Source: Cytophaga aurantiaca DSM 3654 (GTDB taxonomy: Bacteria; Bacteroidota; Bacteroidia; Cytophagales; Cytophagaceae). Taken from it: a stretch of 33,937 nt of DNA. A program made the translations under genes and the position numbers. Positions within the stretch are counted from its first letter, which is position 1, and every line of letters starts with the position of its first letter. Shown one piece after another: positions 9,041 to 17,780 of this stretch. The notes under the pieces are model-generated. The model did no database searches. It saw only the letters and a program-made list of their open reading frames with translations, and had not been told where the DNA came from. The stretch lies in assembly GCF_000379725.1 (NCBI RefSeq), contig NZ_KB903620.1, positions 294,889-328,825 of the forward strand. Reading direction: 5' to 3'.

Positions 9041-9799
9041 TCACTCATCGAAAAAATATTCAAATTCCGATCCTGCAAACGATGCCTTCAGTACATTATA
9101 GTTTTCAATCAATGCATTCAAGGGTTCTGCATTCTGGCGGACGAGCAACGATTGAGGAATTTGCTGCGTCACTCCTAAAAATCTTTGTATGGCAAACATG
9201 GTATCATTCGGTTCAGCCACCAGCGTTTCATAATCTGTTTCAAAAACAGGTATATTGAATTCCTCAACGAGTGTATTGGTTTCCTGTTCGTCCTTTCTAT
9301 ATTGAGCAAATGCTTCCAGGCAATCTTCTTTTGTCAATACAATTTTTTTCTGATCAATAGACTGTTCTTTTGTATTGGTGCTGGACCATTCATTTGTTTT
9401 CTCAGCAATGCAACGGGATACATACGTGCGCAAATAATTCTTGCGTTCAATTCTTATGACTTTAATATTTTCACTTTTGAATAATTCAATGAGTATGCCT
9501 TTTTTCACAATTTCTTCTGTGTATTCATAGAAATATTTAAAGCCAACTGCCTTAATTATTTTTGAATACCTTTTAAAAAATTCCGCGTTATTTGTTGTTT
9601 TGCTTAACGGCTCATTCAACGACAATATATTCCAATGTGAATTCAAGTAAGTATGCATCAAGGATGTTCCCGTACGCGGATGACCAACAATTAAAAACTT
9701 TGTATAATCGTTGCGCTTAAAAAATGGCAATATATTCAGCAGCTGTTTTATTTTTACTTTAAGCTGTATCTGCAAATATGTAGAACTAAATATATTCAT
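9041..9799 (-). CDS. sulfotransferase family protein (PAPS-dependent)
   Basis: Sulfotransferases move a sulfuryl group from PAPS to a hydroxyl or amine, often on a glycan. The 5'-phosphosulfate loop is visible as GHPRTGTSL (39-47), with the basic Arg and TGTS typical of the family. The 3'-phosphate-binding block is VIRIERKNYLRTYVSRCI (R119 ... S128). A later FETDYETLVAEP stretch and the helix after it also fit. At 252 residues it is of normal size. I chose ATG at 9799; a TTG at 9865 would add 22 residues that precede the fold. It is divergent from the flippase gene (106-bp gap), which suggests the acceptor is a surface polysaccharide or glycolipid; this is inference. Confidence 0.83.
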   Translation of the reverse strand: MNIFSSTYLQIQLKVKIKQLLNILPFFKRNDYTKFLIVGHPRTGTSLMHTYLNSHWNILSLNEPLSKTTNNAEFFKRYSKIIKAVGFKYFYEYTEEIVKKGILIELFKSENIKVIRIERKNYLRTYVSRCIAEKTNEWSSTNTKEQSIDQKKIVLTKEDCLEAFAQYRKDEQETNTLVEEFNIPVFETDYETLVAEPNDTMFAIQRFLGVTQQIPQSLLVRQNAEPLNALIENYNVLKASFAGSEFEYFFDE

Positions 9800-9905
9800 A
9801 GTTTGAAAGTAGTGGTTTTGTTCATAAGAAAAAAATACTCCTACTACAGAATTCAACAAATTCAACTTAACTTCACTTTATCGTCCTTCTGTTATATATT
9901 TATCT

Positions 9906-11099
9906 ATGCTTAAAAAAATATCCTTAACGTTTTTTTCAAAATTAACGAATGCCGTTTTGGGATTTTTAAATGCTATACTCATTACACAATTTTTAGGTGC
10001 TGAAGGAAAGGGAATCACAACTTTACTTGTAACCAACTTAAGTTTGTGCCTGTTGTTTTGCCAGGTCATTGGCGGCAATTCAATGGTGTACCTCTCATCC
10101 CGTTTACCTACATCTGTATTGCTTGTCGCAAGCTATCTATGGACAATTGTAGTATCTGTTTTATTAACGGCTATACTTTACTTTATTGGTATGTGTCCAT
10201 CACAATATTTTATTGAATTGATTGTGATAAGTATTTTATTTTCCTTATTTCATGCACACTTATTTATATTATTGGGCAACGAAAATACAATTCTGTTCAA
10301 TTTGCTAAGCCCTCTGCCGCAGCTGTTACAGGTTGGTGCTGCTGTAATCTTATTCATACTACTTCAGATCCATAACATAAACACCTATATCTTTAACCTC
10401 TATTTTATTTTTGCTGCGGGCTATCTCATTTCCCTGATTTTTATACTTCCTAAACTCTCCGGATTTAAAATGCCGGATAAAGAAACATTCCGTACGCTAT
10501 GGAAATACGGAAGCAAAGCACAGACTTCAAATATTTTATTTTTCTTCAACAGCCGATTGTTCTTCTATTTGCTGGGTTATTATTTTATAAAATCAGAAGT
10601 GGGGATTTATTCTGTAGGCATTATGATCATTGAAGCTGTTCTGTTAATTGGCAACAGTTTTTCATTGATGTTGTATTCAAAAATTTCTAATACAGTATCT
10701 GCAACTGAACAGCTTTCACTTACAAAAAAGTATGTGCTTATAAGTTTTATCTTTACTGCGTTCGCTTTGGCTGTTATTGCATTAATACCTGCTGATGCAT
10801 ACGCCATTTTATTCGGACAGGATTTTTATTCCATTAAAAAAATTGCTCTGTATTTATTCCCTGGCACTCTTTTACTGAGTACGTATTATGTGACCAGTTC
10901 TTATTTCAGCGGAACAGGAAAATATCAATATAATAATTATGCAGTTGGATTGGGATTAGGTATTAGTGTTGTTGGAGGATTGCTTTATATTCCTTCGGGC
11001 GACCTACTAGCAGCAGCATCTGTTACATCAGCTGCTTTCAGTGCAATAGCACTATTCAGTCTATACCGATTTTATAAAGAAGTGAAAATTATTGGTTAA
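9906..11099 (+). CDS. polysaccharide/oligosaccharide flippase (Wzx-like, MOP superfamily)
   Basis: A 397-residue integral membrane protein with about 11-12 hydrophobic helices. The N-terminus (LTFFSKLTNAVLGFLNAIL, then ITQFLGAEGKGITTLL) is the classic Wzx/MATE-like start, with a helix followed by the LGxxGxG turn. Such proteins flip undecaprenyl-linked glycans across the inner membrane. A second repeat-like half begins near YGSKAQTSNILFFFNSRLFFYLLGYY (about 200-225). It is a little shorter than typical Wzx proteins. There are no glycosyltransferases or polymerase next to it, so the assembly pathway must lie elsewhere. The gene looks AT-rich relative to flanking housekeeping genes by eye. It ends tail to tail with the next gene, sharing a 4-bp TTAA. 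Confidence 0.86.
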   Translation: MLKKISLTFFSKLTNAVLGFLNAILITQFLGAEGKGITTLLVTNLSLCLLFCQVIGGNSMVYLSSRLPTSVLLVASYLWTIVVSVLLTAILYFIGMCPSQYFIELIVISILFSLFHAHLFILLGNENTILFNLLSPLPQLLQVGAAVILFILLQIHNINTYIFNLYFIFAAGYLISLIFILPKLSGFKMPDKETFRTLWKYGSKAQTSNILFFFNSRLFFYLLGYYFIKSEVGIYSVGIMIIEAVLLIGNSFSLMLYSKISNTVSATEQLSLTKKYVLISFIFTAFALAVIALIPADAYAILFGQDFYSIKKIALYLFPGTLLLSTYYVTSSYFSGTGKYQYNNYAVGLGLGISVVGGLLYIPSGDLLAAASVTSAAFSAIALFSLYRFYKEVKIIG

Positions 11100-12028
11100 A
11101 TACTTTTGCGCACGCGTTCAAACTCTTCCCAAATATCTTTTACTATAGTTCCTGCAGGTTTAATCTCTTTCAATTGCGCACTCACTTGCCCGATCTCTAA
11201 TTCACCTTCGTTTAAATCGCCTTCAAAAATTCCTTTTTTAGAACGGCCTTTATTTAAGATGTTTTTCAACTCATCTGCAGAAGCACAATTTGTTTCTGCT
11301 TGTTGAACTTGCTCGTAAAAAGCATTCTTGATCAAACGAACCGGCGTTAATTGTTTTAATGTTAAAATGGTCTCTCCTTCAACAGAATCCACTACACGTT
11401 GTTTGAAAATTTCATGTGCCGAAGATTCTTCGCTCACTGCAAAAGCAGAACCGATCTGGACTCCTTCTGCACCCAATGCAAATGCTGCAGCCATGGCTCT
11501 TCCCGAACCAATTCCACCCGCGGCTATTACAGGAATTCGTATTGCATCAGACACCGCCGGAATCAAACACATGGTTGTTGTTTCATCTCTTCCATTATGG
11601 CCGCCCGCTTCAAAGCCTTCTGCAACAATGGCATTCACACCAGCCTGCTGTGCTTTCAAGGCAAATTTTGTACTTGACACAACATGTACAACGATAATAC
11701 CAGCTTCTCTTAATTTAGCCGTATACGTTCCCGGATTTCCTGCTGAAGTAAAAACGATTTTAACTTTTTCTTCCAGTATAATTTTTATATACTGATCAAT
11801 ATGTGCGTACAACAACGGCAAATTAACACCAAAAGGTTTATCTGTTGCAGCCTTGCATTTTTGTATATGTTCGCGCAATACATCTGCAGACATTGAACCT
11901 GCGCCGATCAAGCCCAGGCCGCCGGCATTGCTTACAGCCGAAGCCAAACGCCAGCCGCTGCACCAAACCATACCTGCCTGAATGATGGGATATTTAATAT
12001 CGAAGAGTCCTGTGATTCTGTTTTGCAT
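11096..12028 (-). CDS. nitronate monooxygenase / FabK-like FMN oxidoreductase
   Basis: A 310-residue TIM-barrel flavoprotein. Diagnostic blocks: YPIIQAGMVWCSGWRLASAV (13-32), SNAGGLGLIG, EGFEAGGHNG with H144, TTMCLIPAVSDA (151-162), and the FMN-phosphate region IAAGGIGSGRAMAAAFALGA (168-187) followed by GVQIGSAF. This group contains nitronate monooxygenases (formerly 2-nitropropane dioxygenases) and FabK enoyl-ACP reductases. The GGHNG and TTM features occur in both, so the reaction cannot be fixed from sequence alone. If it were FabK it would reduce enoyl-ACP in fatty acid synthesis; checking for a fabI elsewhere would help. It starts with ATG at 12028 and is preceded by the 158-bp nested inverted repeat. 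Confidence 0.88.
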   Translation of the reverse strand: MQNRITGLFDIKYPIIQAGMVWCSGWRLASAVSNAGGLGLIGAGSMSADVLREHIQKCKAATDKPFGVNLPLLYAHIDQYIKIILEEKVKIVFTSAGNPGTYTAKLREAGIIVVHVVSSTKFALKAQQAGVNAIVAEGFEAGGHNGRDETTTMCLIPAVSDAIRIPVIAAGGIGSGRAMAAAFALGAEGVQIGSAFAVSEESSAHEIFKQRVVDSVEGETILTLKQLTPVRLIKNAFYEQVQQAETNCASADELKNILNKGRSKKGIFEGDLNEGELEIGQVSAQLKEIKPAGTIVKDIWEEFERVRKSI

Positions 12029-12092
12029 AACTTAAGAAATTCCAAATAGCAAAATACAAATAACAAACGGGGATGGCAAGATGTTTAAACTG

Positions 12093-12250
12093 GTGGTTGG
12101 CAGTTTACGCAATTAATTGCAAACGTGAATTTATAATTTCGATGCGTAAACGTGCCGAACCATGGCGACTCTTCTGCCGTGGTTCGGCACGTTTAAATGC
12201 GGGTATAATTATTTGATGATGAATGCTTGTTCATTTAAACTGCCAACCAC
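12093..12250. repeat. 158-bp nested inverted repeat with central 20-bp hairpin
   Basis: Outer arms GTGGTTGGCAGTTTA (12093-12107) and its exact complement (12236-12250) enclose a perfect palindrome GCAATTAATTGC (12109-12120) and a central hairpin. The central arms TAAACGTGCCGAACCATGGC (12147-12166) and 12176-12195 pair over 20 bp with one mismatch and a 9-nt loop. A 9-bp direct repeat TTTAAACTG stands at 12084-12092 and 12234-12242, so CAGTTTA of the left arm can pair locally or with the far arm. It begins 7 nt after the GH3-gene stop and could act as a terminator, though no T-run follows. It could also be a small mobile repeat (MITE/REP-like). Confidence 0.85.
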
Positions 12251-12257
12251 GTGCTCC

Positions 12258-13772
12258 CTACAAACACTTCGTCAATATCTCTTCCAGATAATCTCTTGTA
12301 TTAGATAATCTAGGAACCTTGTGTTGTCCGCCCAGCTTGCCTTTCAGCTTAAGCCATTTATAAAACGTACCTTCGGGAACGAAATGTATCGTTGGCAACA
12401 GCAATGCCATGTCTTTATAGCGCTTTGCTTCGTAATCCGAATTCAGCTCTTTTAAAAATTGGTCGAGTAAAATAACAAACTGATTTTTATCTGCTGGCTC
12501 TGTTTCAAATTCAATGATCCATTCATGTCCGCCTTTATTTTCATTGTTGAAATAAATCGGACCGGCTGTAAAATTAGCTAATACAGCATTGGTCTGCTCA
12601 CATGCTTTCGCAATTGCCATCTCCGCATTTTCAATCACAAGCTCTTCACCAAATACATTGATATAATGTTTGGTACGACCGGTAATTTTTATTCTATACG
12701 GAACAACAGAAGTAAATCGTACTACGTCACCTACGTTATAACGCCACAGTCCGCTGTTGGTAGATATTACAAGTGCATACGATTCATTCAGCTGAACCTG
12801 ATCCAATGTGATTGTTTTCGGAAACTCCGAATCAATTTGATCGATCGGAATGAATTCATAATAAATTCCATGATCCAGATACAGCAATAAATCGTCTCTG
12901 CTTAAATCATCCTGTACTCCAAAAAATCCTTCGGATGCATTGTATGTCTCCATATAATGAACCTGATCGGATGGTAGGAATTTTTTAAAAATAGATTTGT
13001 ATGGATGAAAAGAAACAGCGCCGTGAAAGAAGCATTCAAAGTTTGGCCAGATCTCCAATATATTTTCTTTGCCGCTTTTTTCAAGTATGTATTCTAAAAG
13101 CAATACTGCCCATGTAGGTACACCCGACAAATTGCTTACATTTTCTTTCGAACATTCTTCCGCAAGTCTATCGATCTTTGCTTCCCATTCATTCATCAAT
13201 GCTGTTTGAATAGACGGTGTGCGTGCATACTGTGCCCAGGTCGGAAGATTCGCCATGATCACAGCAGAAACATCGCCGATCTGAGAATTACTTCTATATG
13301 GATTTGGTGAACACGAACCGCCCACCGCTAACGATTTCCCCTGAAACAATTTGCTTTGAGGCACATTATCAAAATACAAGGTCAGCAAATCTTTGCCGCC
13401 TTTATAATGACAATCTTTCAATGATTCTTTTGAAACAGGAATGAATTTACTTTTGGCATTTGTTGTGCCTGAAGATTTTGAAAACCAATGAATATCAGAA
13501 TGCCAAAGGACTTGTTGTTCACCTTTTAAACAACGTTCGATCCACGGGTAAAAATTTTCATACGTTGAAACCGGAACTTGCTGTGAAAACTGTTCTTTGG
13601 ATATAATGTCTTTATAGCCATGCGTTCTTCCCCATTCTGTTGAAGACGCCTGTAGTAAAAGATTTTTTAATAAACGTTCTTGCGTTTCAACTGGATGTTC
13701 CATAAACCCTCGAATGTTTTTCATTCGTTGATTCATGAATTGTTTAATCGCAAAATTAAAAACTGGAATCAT
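12258..13772 (-). CDS. GH3-family acyl-adenylate/amido-synthetase-like enzyme
   Basis: A 504-residue member of the GH3 (auxin-responsive) family of the ANL adenylating superfamily. In plants these enzymes activate a carboxylate with ATP and join it to an amino acid; the bacterial role is unknown. The three nucleotide-binding motifs are present: SSGTT (100-104), YNASE (277-281) and RYNVGD (344-349). The C-terminal lid contains FGEELVIENAEMAIAKACE and the conserved basic stretch LKGKLGGQHKVPRLS (476-490). Start is ATG at 13772. It is 5 nt downstream of lptB and almost certainly in one transcript with recJ and lptB. Linkage to LPS export suggests, but does not show, a lipid or envelope substrate. 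Confidence 0.9.
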   Translation of the reverse strand: MIPVFNFAIKQFMNQRMKNIRGFMEHPVETQERLLKNLLLQASSTEWGRTHGYKDIISKEQFSQQVPVSTYENFYPWIERCLKGEQQVLWHSDIHWFSKSSGTTNAKSKFIPVSKESLKDCHYKGGKDLLTLYFDNVPQSKLFQGKSLAVGGSCSPNPYRSNSQIGDVSAVIMANLPTWAQYARTPSIQTALMNEWEAKIDRLAEECSKENVSNLSGVPTWAVLLLEYILEKSGKENILEIWPNFECFFHGAVSFHPYKSIFKKFLPSDQVHYMETYNASEGFFGVQDDLSRDDLLLYLDHGIYYEFIPIDQIDSEFPKTITLDQVQLNESYALVISTNSGLWRYNVGDVVRFTSVVPYRIKITGRTKHYINVFGEELVIENAEMAIAKACEQTNAVLANFTAGPIYFNNENKGGHEWIIEFETEPADKNQFVILLDQFLKELNSDYEAKRYKDMALLLPTIHFVPEGTFYKWLKLKGKLGGQHKVPRLSNTRDYLEEILTKCL

Positions 13773-13777
13773 GCAGA

Positions 13778-14515
13778 TTAAATTAATACTTTTCTGCGGA
13801 ATTGGAAATGCTGACCTAAGTATACGCGACGCACAGTTTCGTCTTCGGCTAATTCTTCTGCAGTTCCTGACCGTAAAATTTTTCCTTCGAACAACAGATA
13901 GGCTCTGTCAGTAATAGAAAGTGTTTCGTTTACGTTGTGATCTGTAATTAATATGCCGATATTTTTATTTTTTAAGCGGGCAACAATGGTTTGAATTTCT
14001 TCTACAGCAATCGGATCTACGCCTGCAAAAGGTTCATCCAGCAATACGAACTTAGGATCTACTGCAAGTGCGCGTGCAATTTCAGTTCTTCTGCGTTCTC
14101 CGCCCGACAATACTTTGCCTAAATTTTTGCGCACATGTGTCAACGAAAATTCTTCCATCAACGATTCAACTTTTTCTTTTTGCTGCGCCTTTGGCATATC
14201 CGTCATTTCCAACACTGCACCGATGTTATCTTCTACGCTAAGTTCTCTGAATACAGAAGCCTCTTGTGCAAGATAGCCTAAGCCTTTGCGCGCACGTTGG
14301 TACATTGGTAAATTGGTAATGTCTTCATCATCCAGATACACACGGCCGGTATTTGGTTTGATCAAACCAACGATCATATAAAAACTTGTTGTTTTACCTG
14401 CGCCATTCGGACCAAGTAACCCAACAATTTCACCTTGCTTTACATTCACAGAAACGTCGTTCACTACCAAACGGTTTTTATATTTTTTGATCAGATTGTC
14501 GGCCCCAAGTATCAT
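13778..14515 (-). CDS. lptB: LPS export ABC transporter ATP-binding protein LptB
   Basis: LptB is the cytoplasmic ATPase of the LptB2FGC complex, which extracts LPS from the inner membrane. The 245-residue protein has Walker [10 protein letters not shown] (35-43), Q-loop Q84, the ABC signature LSGGE (136-140) followed by [10 protein letters not shown], Walker B FVLLDEP (D160, E161) and the switch H193 in TDHNV. The [16 protein letters not shown] and FAGVDPIAV wording is specific to LptB rather than to general ABC ATPases. Four bases separate it from recJ and five from the GH3 gene. The membrane partners LptF and LptG are not in this window. Confidence 0.95.
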   Translation of the reverse strand: MILGADNLIKKYKNRLVVNDVSVNVKQGEIVGLLGPNGAGKTTSFYMIVGLIKPNTGRVYLDDEDITNLPMYQRARKGLGYLAQEASVFRELSVEDNIGAVLEMTDMPKAQQKEKVESLMEEFSLTHVRKNLGKVLSGGERRRTEIARALAVDPKFVLLDEPFAGVDPIAVEEIQTIVARLKNKNIGILITDHNVNETLSITDRAYLLFEGKILRSGTAEELAEDETVRRVYLGQHFQFRRKVLI

Positions 14516-14519
14516 AAAA

Positions 14520-16241
14520 TCAGTTTCTGTCTTTTATAAATTGAATGTCACGAATCATAAGCTGAATCGTTTTTTTGCCATTGAATTCGTTTTCTTCTAA
14601 GGAATAACAAATGTCAAATGGTTCTTTATTTTTTATACGGTCATAAAATGCGTGCATCTGCCACCCGATTGCAGGGTAAGTTACAGAATCTTGCTGACGA
14701 ATGTTCAATTTTAGATGTTTGTCTTTTAAGATTCTGCTGGTACCATCGTCAACAACATTTCTGGAGACAAAGATTGGCTGCATGTTTTGCGGACCAAAGG
14801 GTCCCATTTGTCGTACAATATTGAAGAAACGTGAATCGATTTGATTTAAAGGTAAGTCTAAATCAATGGAAATCATTGGGATAAGCTGCTCTTTCCGAAT
14901 GGTAGCTGAAACTACTTCTTCAAACTTTACCCGGAAAGCATCAATGTTTTTTTCTTCCATTGTTAAACCGGCAGCATATTTATGTCCGCCGAATTGAATC
15001 AATAAATCCGAACATTTATCAATTGCTTCATACAAATCATAATCCGGTACCGACCGCGCCGAACCAGCAACTTTGCCGTTTGAATGCGTAAGAATGATTG
15101 TCGGACGATGATACTGTTCAATGCAACGTGATGCTACAATTCCGATTACTCCTTTATGCCAATCTTCCTTATACAACACCGTTGAACATGCCGTCTCTGC
15201 ATTCACACTGCTTTGGATCATCCCAATAGCTTCCCCGGTTATGGTTTCATCAAACTCCCGACGAACCAGATTGTGATCGTTTACATTTTCTGCAAAGTTT
15301 GCTGCATCTGTTTTATTGGATGCAAGTAATAATTCAACGGCTGCAAAGGCATGATCAATACGTCCTGCAGCATTGATACGCGGACCAATAGTAAACACAA
15401 TGGTGTTCACATCGATTGTTTTTTTCAATCCGGATACATCAACGATCGCCTGAATACCGGGACGCGGTGCTTCATTTAATTTTTGAATTCCAAAATAGGT
15501 GAATGTTCTATTCTCTCCGGTAATGGGTACGATATCCGAACAGATGCTGATTGCCAGGAGGTCCATCTGCTCAAATAATAATTCAGACGAATAGCCTGCA
15601 CGGTCACAAAGTGCCTGCAGCAATTTAAACCCTACACCACAGCCCGATAATTCTTTGTAGGGATACTTGCAGTTTTTTTGTTTGGGATCTAAGATTGCAA
15701 TAGCATCGGGAAGTTCATCCCCTGGATTGTGGTGATCGCAAATAATAAAATCAATGCCGAATGATTTTGCCAATGCAACCATTTCTACAGAGCGTATACC
15801 GCAATCTAAACTAACGATCAGCTTTGCATTTGTATCCCGTGCATGTTCGATCCCTGCTTTTGAAACACCATATCCTTCTTTGTATCTATCGGGTATGTAG
15901 TATTCAATATTGGTATAATAGTTTTTTAAGAAGCCATAGAAAACAGATACCGAAGTAGTGCCATCTACATCGTAATCACCATAAATTAATATGCGATCGT
16001 TTTTTTCAATTGCCTGCATGATGCGTGTAACAGCTTTATCCATGTCACGCATTAAAAACGGATCGTGCAATTGATCTAAAGATGGCCTGAAAAAATCTTT
16101 GGCTTCATCAAACGTTTCTATGCCCCGCTGAACAAGCATTACTGCAATGTATGGATTAACATTCAATGCTTTTGATAATGCTTTTGCTTTATCCTGCTCA
16201 GGTAGTTGTTTTGTGATCCAGCGTTTGATTTGAGTAGTCAA
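14520..16241 (-). CDS. recJ: single-strand-specific 5'-3' exonuclease RecJ
   Basis: RecJ degrades single-stranded DNA 5' to 3' in recombination and mismatch repair, using two metal ions in a DHH-type active site. Visible motifs: [11 protein letters not shown] (87-97), VSLDCGIRS (143-151, D146), [12 protein letters not shown] (168-178, the DHH motif), GPRINAAGR, and the DHHA1 block [12 protein letters not shown], followed by an OB-like C-terminal domain. 573 residues is the normal length. The best start is TTG at 16241: the sequence [11 protein letters not shown] that follows resembles the usual RecJ N-terminus and no ATG is available. It begins a tight group with lptB and the GH3 gene. The 5' leader holds overlapping AGGCTT/AAGCCT arms (16263-16282). 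Confidence 0.95.
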   Translation of the reverse strand: MTTQIKRWITKQLPEQDKAKALSKALNVNPYIAVMLVQRGIETFDEAKDFFRPSLDQLHDPFLMRDMDKAVTRIMQAIEKNDRILIYGDYDVDGTTSVSVFYGFLKNYYTNIEYYIPDRYKEGYGVSKAGIEHARDTNAKLIVSLDCGIRSVEMVALAKSFGIDFIICDHHNPGDELPDAIAILDPKQKNCKYPYKELSGCGVGFKLLQALCDRAGYSSELLFEQMDLLAISICSDIVPITGENRTFTYFGIQKLNEAPRPGIQAIVDVSGLKKTIDVNTIVFTIGPRINAAGRIDHAFAAVELLLASNKTDAANFAENVNDHNLVRREFDETITGEAIGMIQSSVNAETACSTVLYKEDWHKGVIGIVASRCIEQYHRPTIILTHSNGKVAGSARSVPDYDLYEAIDKCSDLLIQFGGHKYAAGLTMEEKNIDAFRVKFEEVVSATIRKEQLIPMISIDLDLPLNQIDSRFFNIVRQMGPFGPQNMQPIFVSRNVVDDGTSRILKDKHLKLNIRQQDSVTYPAIGWQMHAFYDRIKNKEPFDICYSLEENEFNGKKTIQLMIRDIQFIKDRN

Positions 16242-16319
16242 TATTGCTATGCTTAACGCGAAAGGCTTAAAGCCTAAGGCTTGTGTGAACTTAAATTATA
16301 AAAATCGTATCGCTATCAT

Positions 16320-16352
16320 AGACCTTCAAGGTTTTTAAAACCTCGAAGGTCT
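16320..16352. repeat. palindrome between the DUF2130 gene and recJ (REP-like or terminator)
   Basis: Arms AGACCTTCAAGGTTTT (16320-16335) and AAAACCTCGAAGGTCT (16337-16352) pair over 16 bp with one mismatch. It starts 3 nt after the DUF2130 stop codon, so a 3'-end role is likely. No T-run follows on the minus strand. The GACCTTCGAGGTTTT-type word looks like a dispersed intergenic repeat, which cannot be tested within one window. Confidence 0.65.
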
Positions 16353-16355
16353 AAC

Positions 16356-17633
16356 TTATTCCTCTAATAACAACTCATCATCGCTATCCAGCTCCAGTGC
16401 TTTGATTTCACTCACCGCGCTGCCCGCAATACCTCTGATCGACCCATACAAACCGGTAGTGCTTTCAATTACTTTGTCGATTTGTTTTTCACGTTCTTTC
16501 CAGATCTTTGTCATCGCAATCTTTTCTTTATTCAGCGCCAACTGCATGCTGGAGAAGGCTTCAACAATCGCTTCGATCTGCTGGCGGAATTCATGACCGG
16601 TTAAATACGAATATAACATCTGCATTTTTTCGCCTCTATTCTCTTCCGCACCTTTCGCTTCTGTTATTTTTATTAGGCCATCGCGCAATACATGTGATAG
16701 ACCTTTGATCTGTTCAAACGTACAGATCCAAATGCCATCTTTGATACCGAAGGTCGTCATCTCTTTAGGCATCACGCTTGTAACCAACACCGCTATGCTG
16801 GCTTTTTGTCCACGCAGATCACCTTTTAATTTATCGATCCAGCCTTCGCTAAAAGCTTTCGTATTTTTTGCTTCGTAAATAATTGTGCCGCAATCCCTGC
16901 CTTGATTATTACGGACAGTTTGAATAATATCAGCACCGCGTACACCTTTACCAACTTCTTCGATCAGGTCAAACGGGAAACTCGTTTTTAATAATTCTTC
17001 TAAAAATAATTCCTGTGCTTCACCCTGCAGCTGCATAGAACCTTGCTCGGCTTTGCGCTTCATTTCATCTATTTGTCTGCGCAACTGTTCAAGCTGTACA
17101 TCTTTCTCTCTGTTCTTTGCCTGATTCTGTTCATCTGCAGACTTCTGAATTTCTTCTGCCATTACTTTCTTCTGTTCCAGCATCTGCTTTTCAAAAGCCA
17201 GTTTCATTTCTCCTTCTACATCTTTGAGCTTTTGCTCGGCCCGCATCAATTCAACTTCTTTAATTTTTAGCTCTTGATTTTCTTTATTCTTTTTATCTAG
17301 ATCAGCGCGCATGCTTTCAAACATGGTTGCGTTATCTTTCGAAACCTGTTCGTTAATCTGCTCACTTAATTGTTTACGAAGTTGCTGCTCAATTAAATTC
17401 TTTTCTTTAATCAGATTGGCCTTCATGGTTTCTTCCATCTGCGCTTTTTCAGCTACAAGATTCTTTTGAAGATTACGCAACTTCAATTCTGCTTCGTCTA
17501 ACTGTTTTTTACGCTCATCTGCATCCTTCTGTACACGAACAGTTACTTCCGCTTCAATTTGTTTGGCAAGTGCTTGTTCCGCATGAAAATGATGGCCGCA
17601 GTTGGGGCAGGTGATTTGATTGATGGTGCTCAT
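16356..17633 (-). CDS. DUF2130 protein: zinc-ribbon, coiled coil, nuclease-like C-terminus
   Basis: A 425-residue member of the DUF2130 (COG4487) family. The N-terminus has a half zinc ribbon CPNCGHHFH (C9, C12, H14/H15/H17). Residues 20-200 are a long charged coiled coil rich in K, E and Q. The C-terminal domain (about 203-400) begins with GEAQELFLEELL, then GADIIQTV with D235, and GTIIYEAKNTKAF with E254 and K256. An acidic residue, then D, then E-x-K is the spacing of a PD-(D/E)XK nuclease, and the general layout recalls RmuC; the nuclease idea is my inference, since the family is officially of unknown function. ATG at 17633. The promoter overlaps a perfect inverted repeat. Confidence 0.85.
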   Translation of the reverse strand: MSTINQITCPNCGHHFHAEQALAKQIEAEVTVRVQKDADERKKQLDEAELKLRNLQKNLVAEKAQMEETMKANLIKEKNLIEQQLRKQLSEQINEQVSKDNATMFESMRADLDKKNKENQELKIKEVELMRAEQKLKDVEGEMKLAFEKQMLEQKKVMAEEIQKSADEQNQAKNREKDVQLEQLRRQIDEMKRKAEQGSMQLQGEAQELFLEELLKTSFPFDLIEEVGKGVRGADIIQTVRNNQGRDCGTIIYEAKNTKAFSEGWIDKLKGDLRGQKASIAVLVTSVMPKEMTTFGIKDGIWICTFEQIKGLSHVLRDGLIKITEAKGAEENRGEKMQMLYSYLTGHEFRQQIEAIVEAFSSMQLALNKEKIAMTKIWKEREKQIDKVIESTTGLYGSIRGIAGSAVSEIKALELDSDDELLLEE

Positions 17634-17692
17634 GATAAATAGGCAGAAATGATGTATAAAAATACAAAAAAGATCAGACAGATTCTGAACGG

Positions 17693-17731
17693 TTTATACA
17701 CCAAAAATAGTCGGCTGGTGTATAAAAACAA
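17693..17731 (-). promoter_or_regulatory. promoter with operator-like inverted repeat upstream of the DUF2130 gene
   Basis: Minus strand has TTG (17729-17731), a 19-nt spacer, then TATTTTTG (17702-17709), which fits the Bacteroidota -33/-7 promoter. An exact 11-bp inverted repeat TTTATACACCA (17693-17703) and TGGTGTATAAA (17716-17726), with 12 nt between arms, brackets the -7 box. This is the position expected of a repressor site. The start codon lies about 60 nt further on. Confidence 0.5.
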
Positions 17732-17759
17732 AAGGCAACAGAATATGTTGCCTTTTGTT
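17727..17759 (-). terminator. intrinsic terminator after the SPOR gene
   Basis: A perfect 14-bp stem (AACAAAAGGCAACA with its complement) and 5-nt loop lie 21 nt after the stop codon at 17781. On the minus strand the stem runs into TTTTGTTTTTA, giving a good U-tract. The same bases contain the -33 element of the next promoter. Confidence 0.85.
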
Positions 17760-17780
17760 AAGAATATGGTGTTACCTGTA

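Noticed and set aside
9906-11099. flippase as a MATE drug exporter
   Set aside because: The N-terminal LGxxGxG turn and the sulfotransferase neighbour fit the polysaccharide branch better than multidrug MATE proteins.
11328-11795. 155-codon plus-strand frame inside the NMO/FabK-like gene
   Set aside because: Antisense to a well-supported flavoenzyme; the translation has no domain features.
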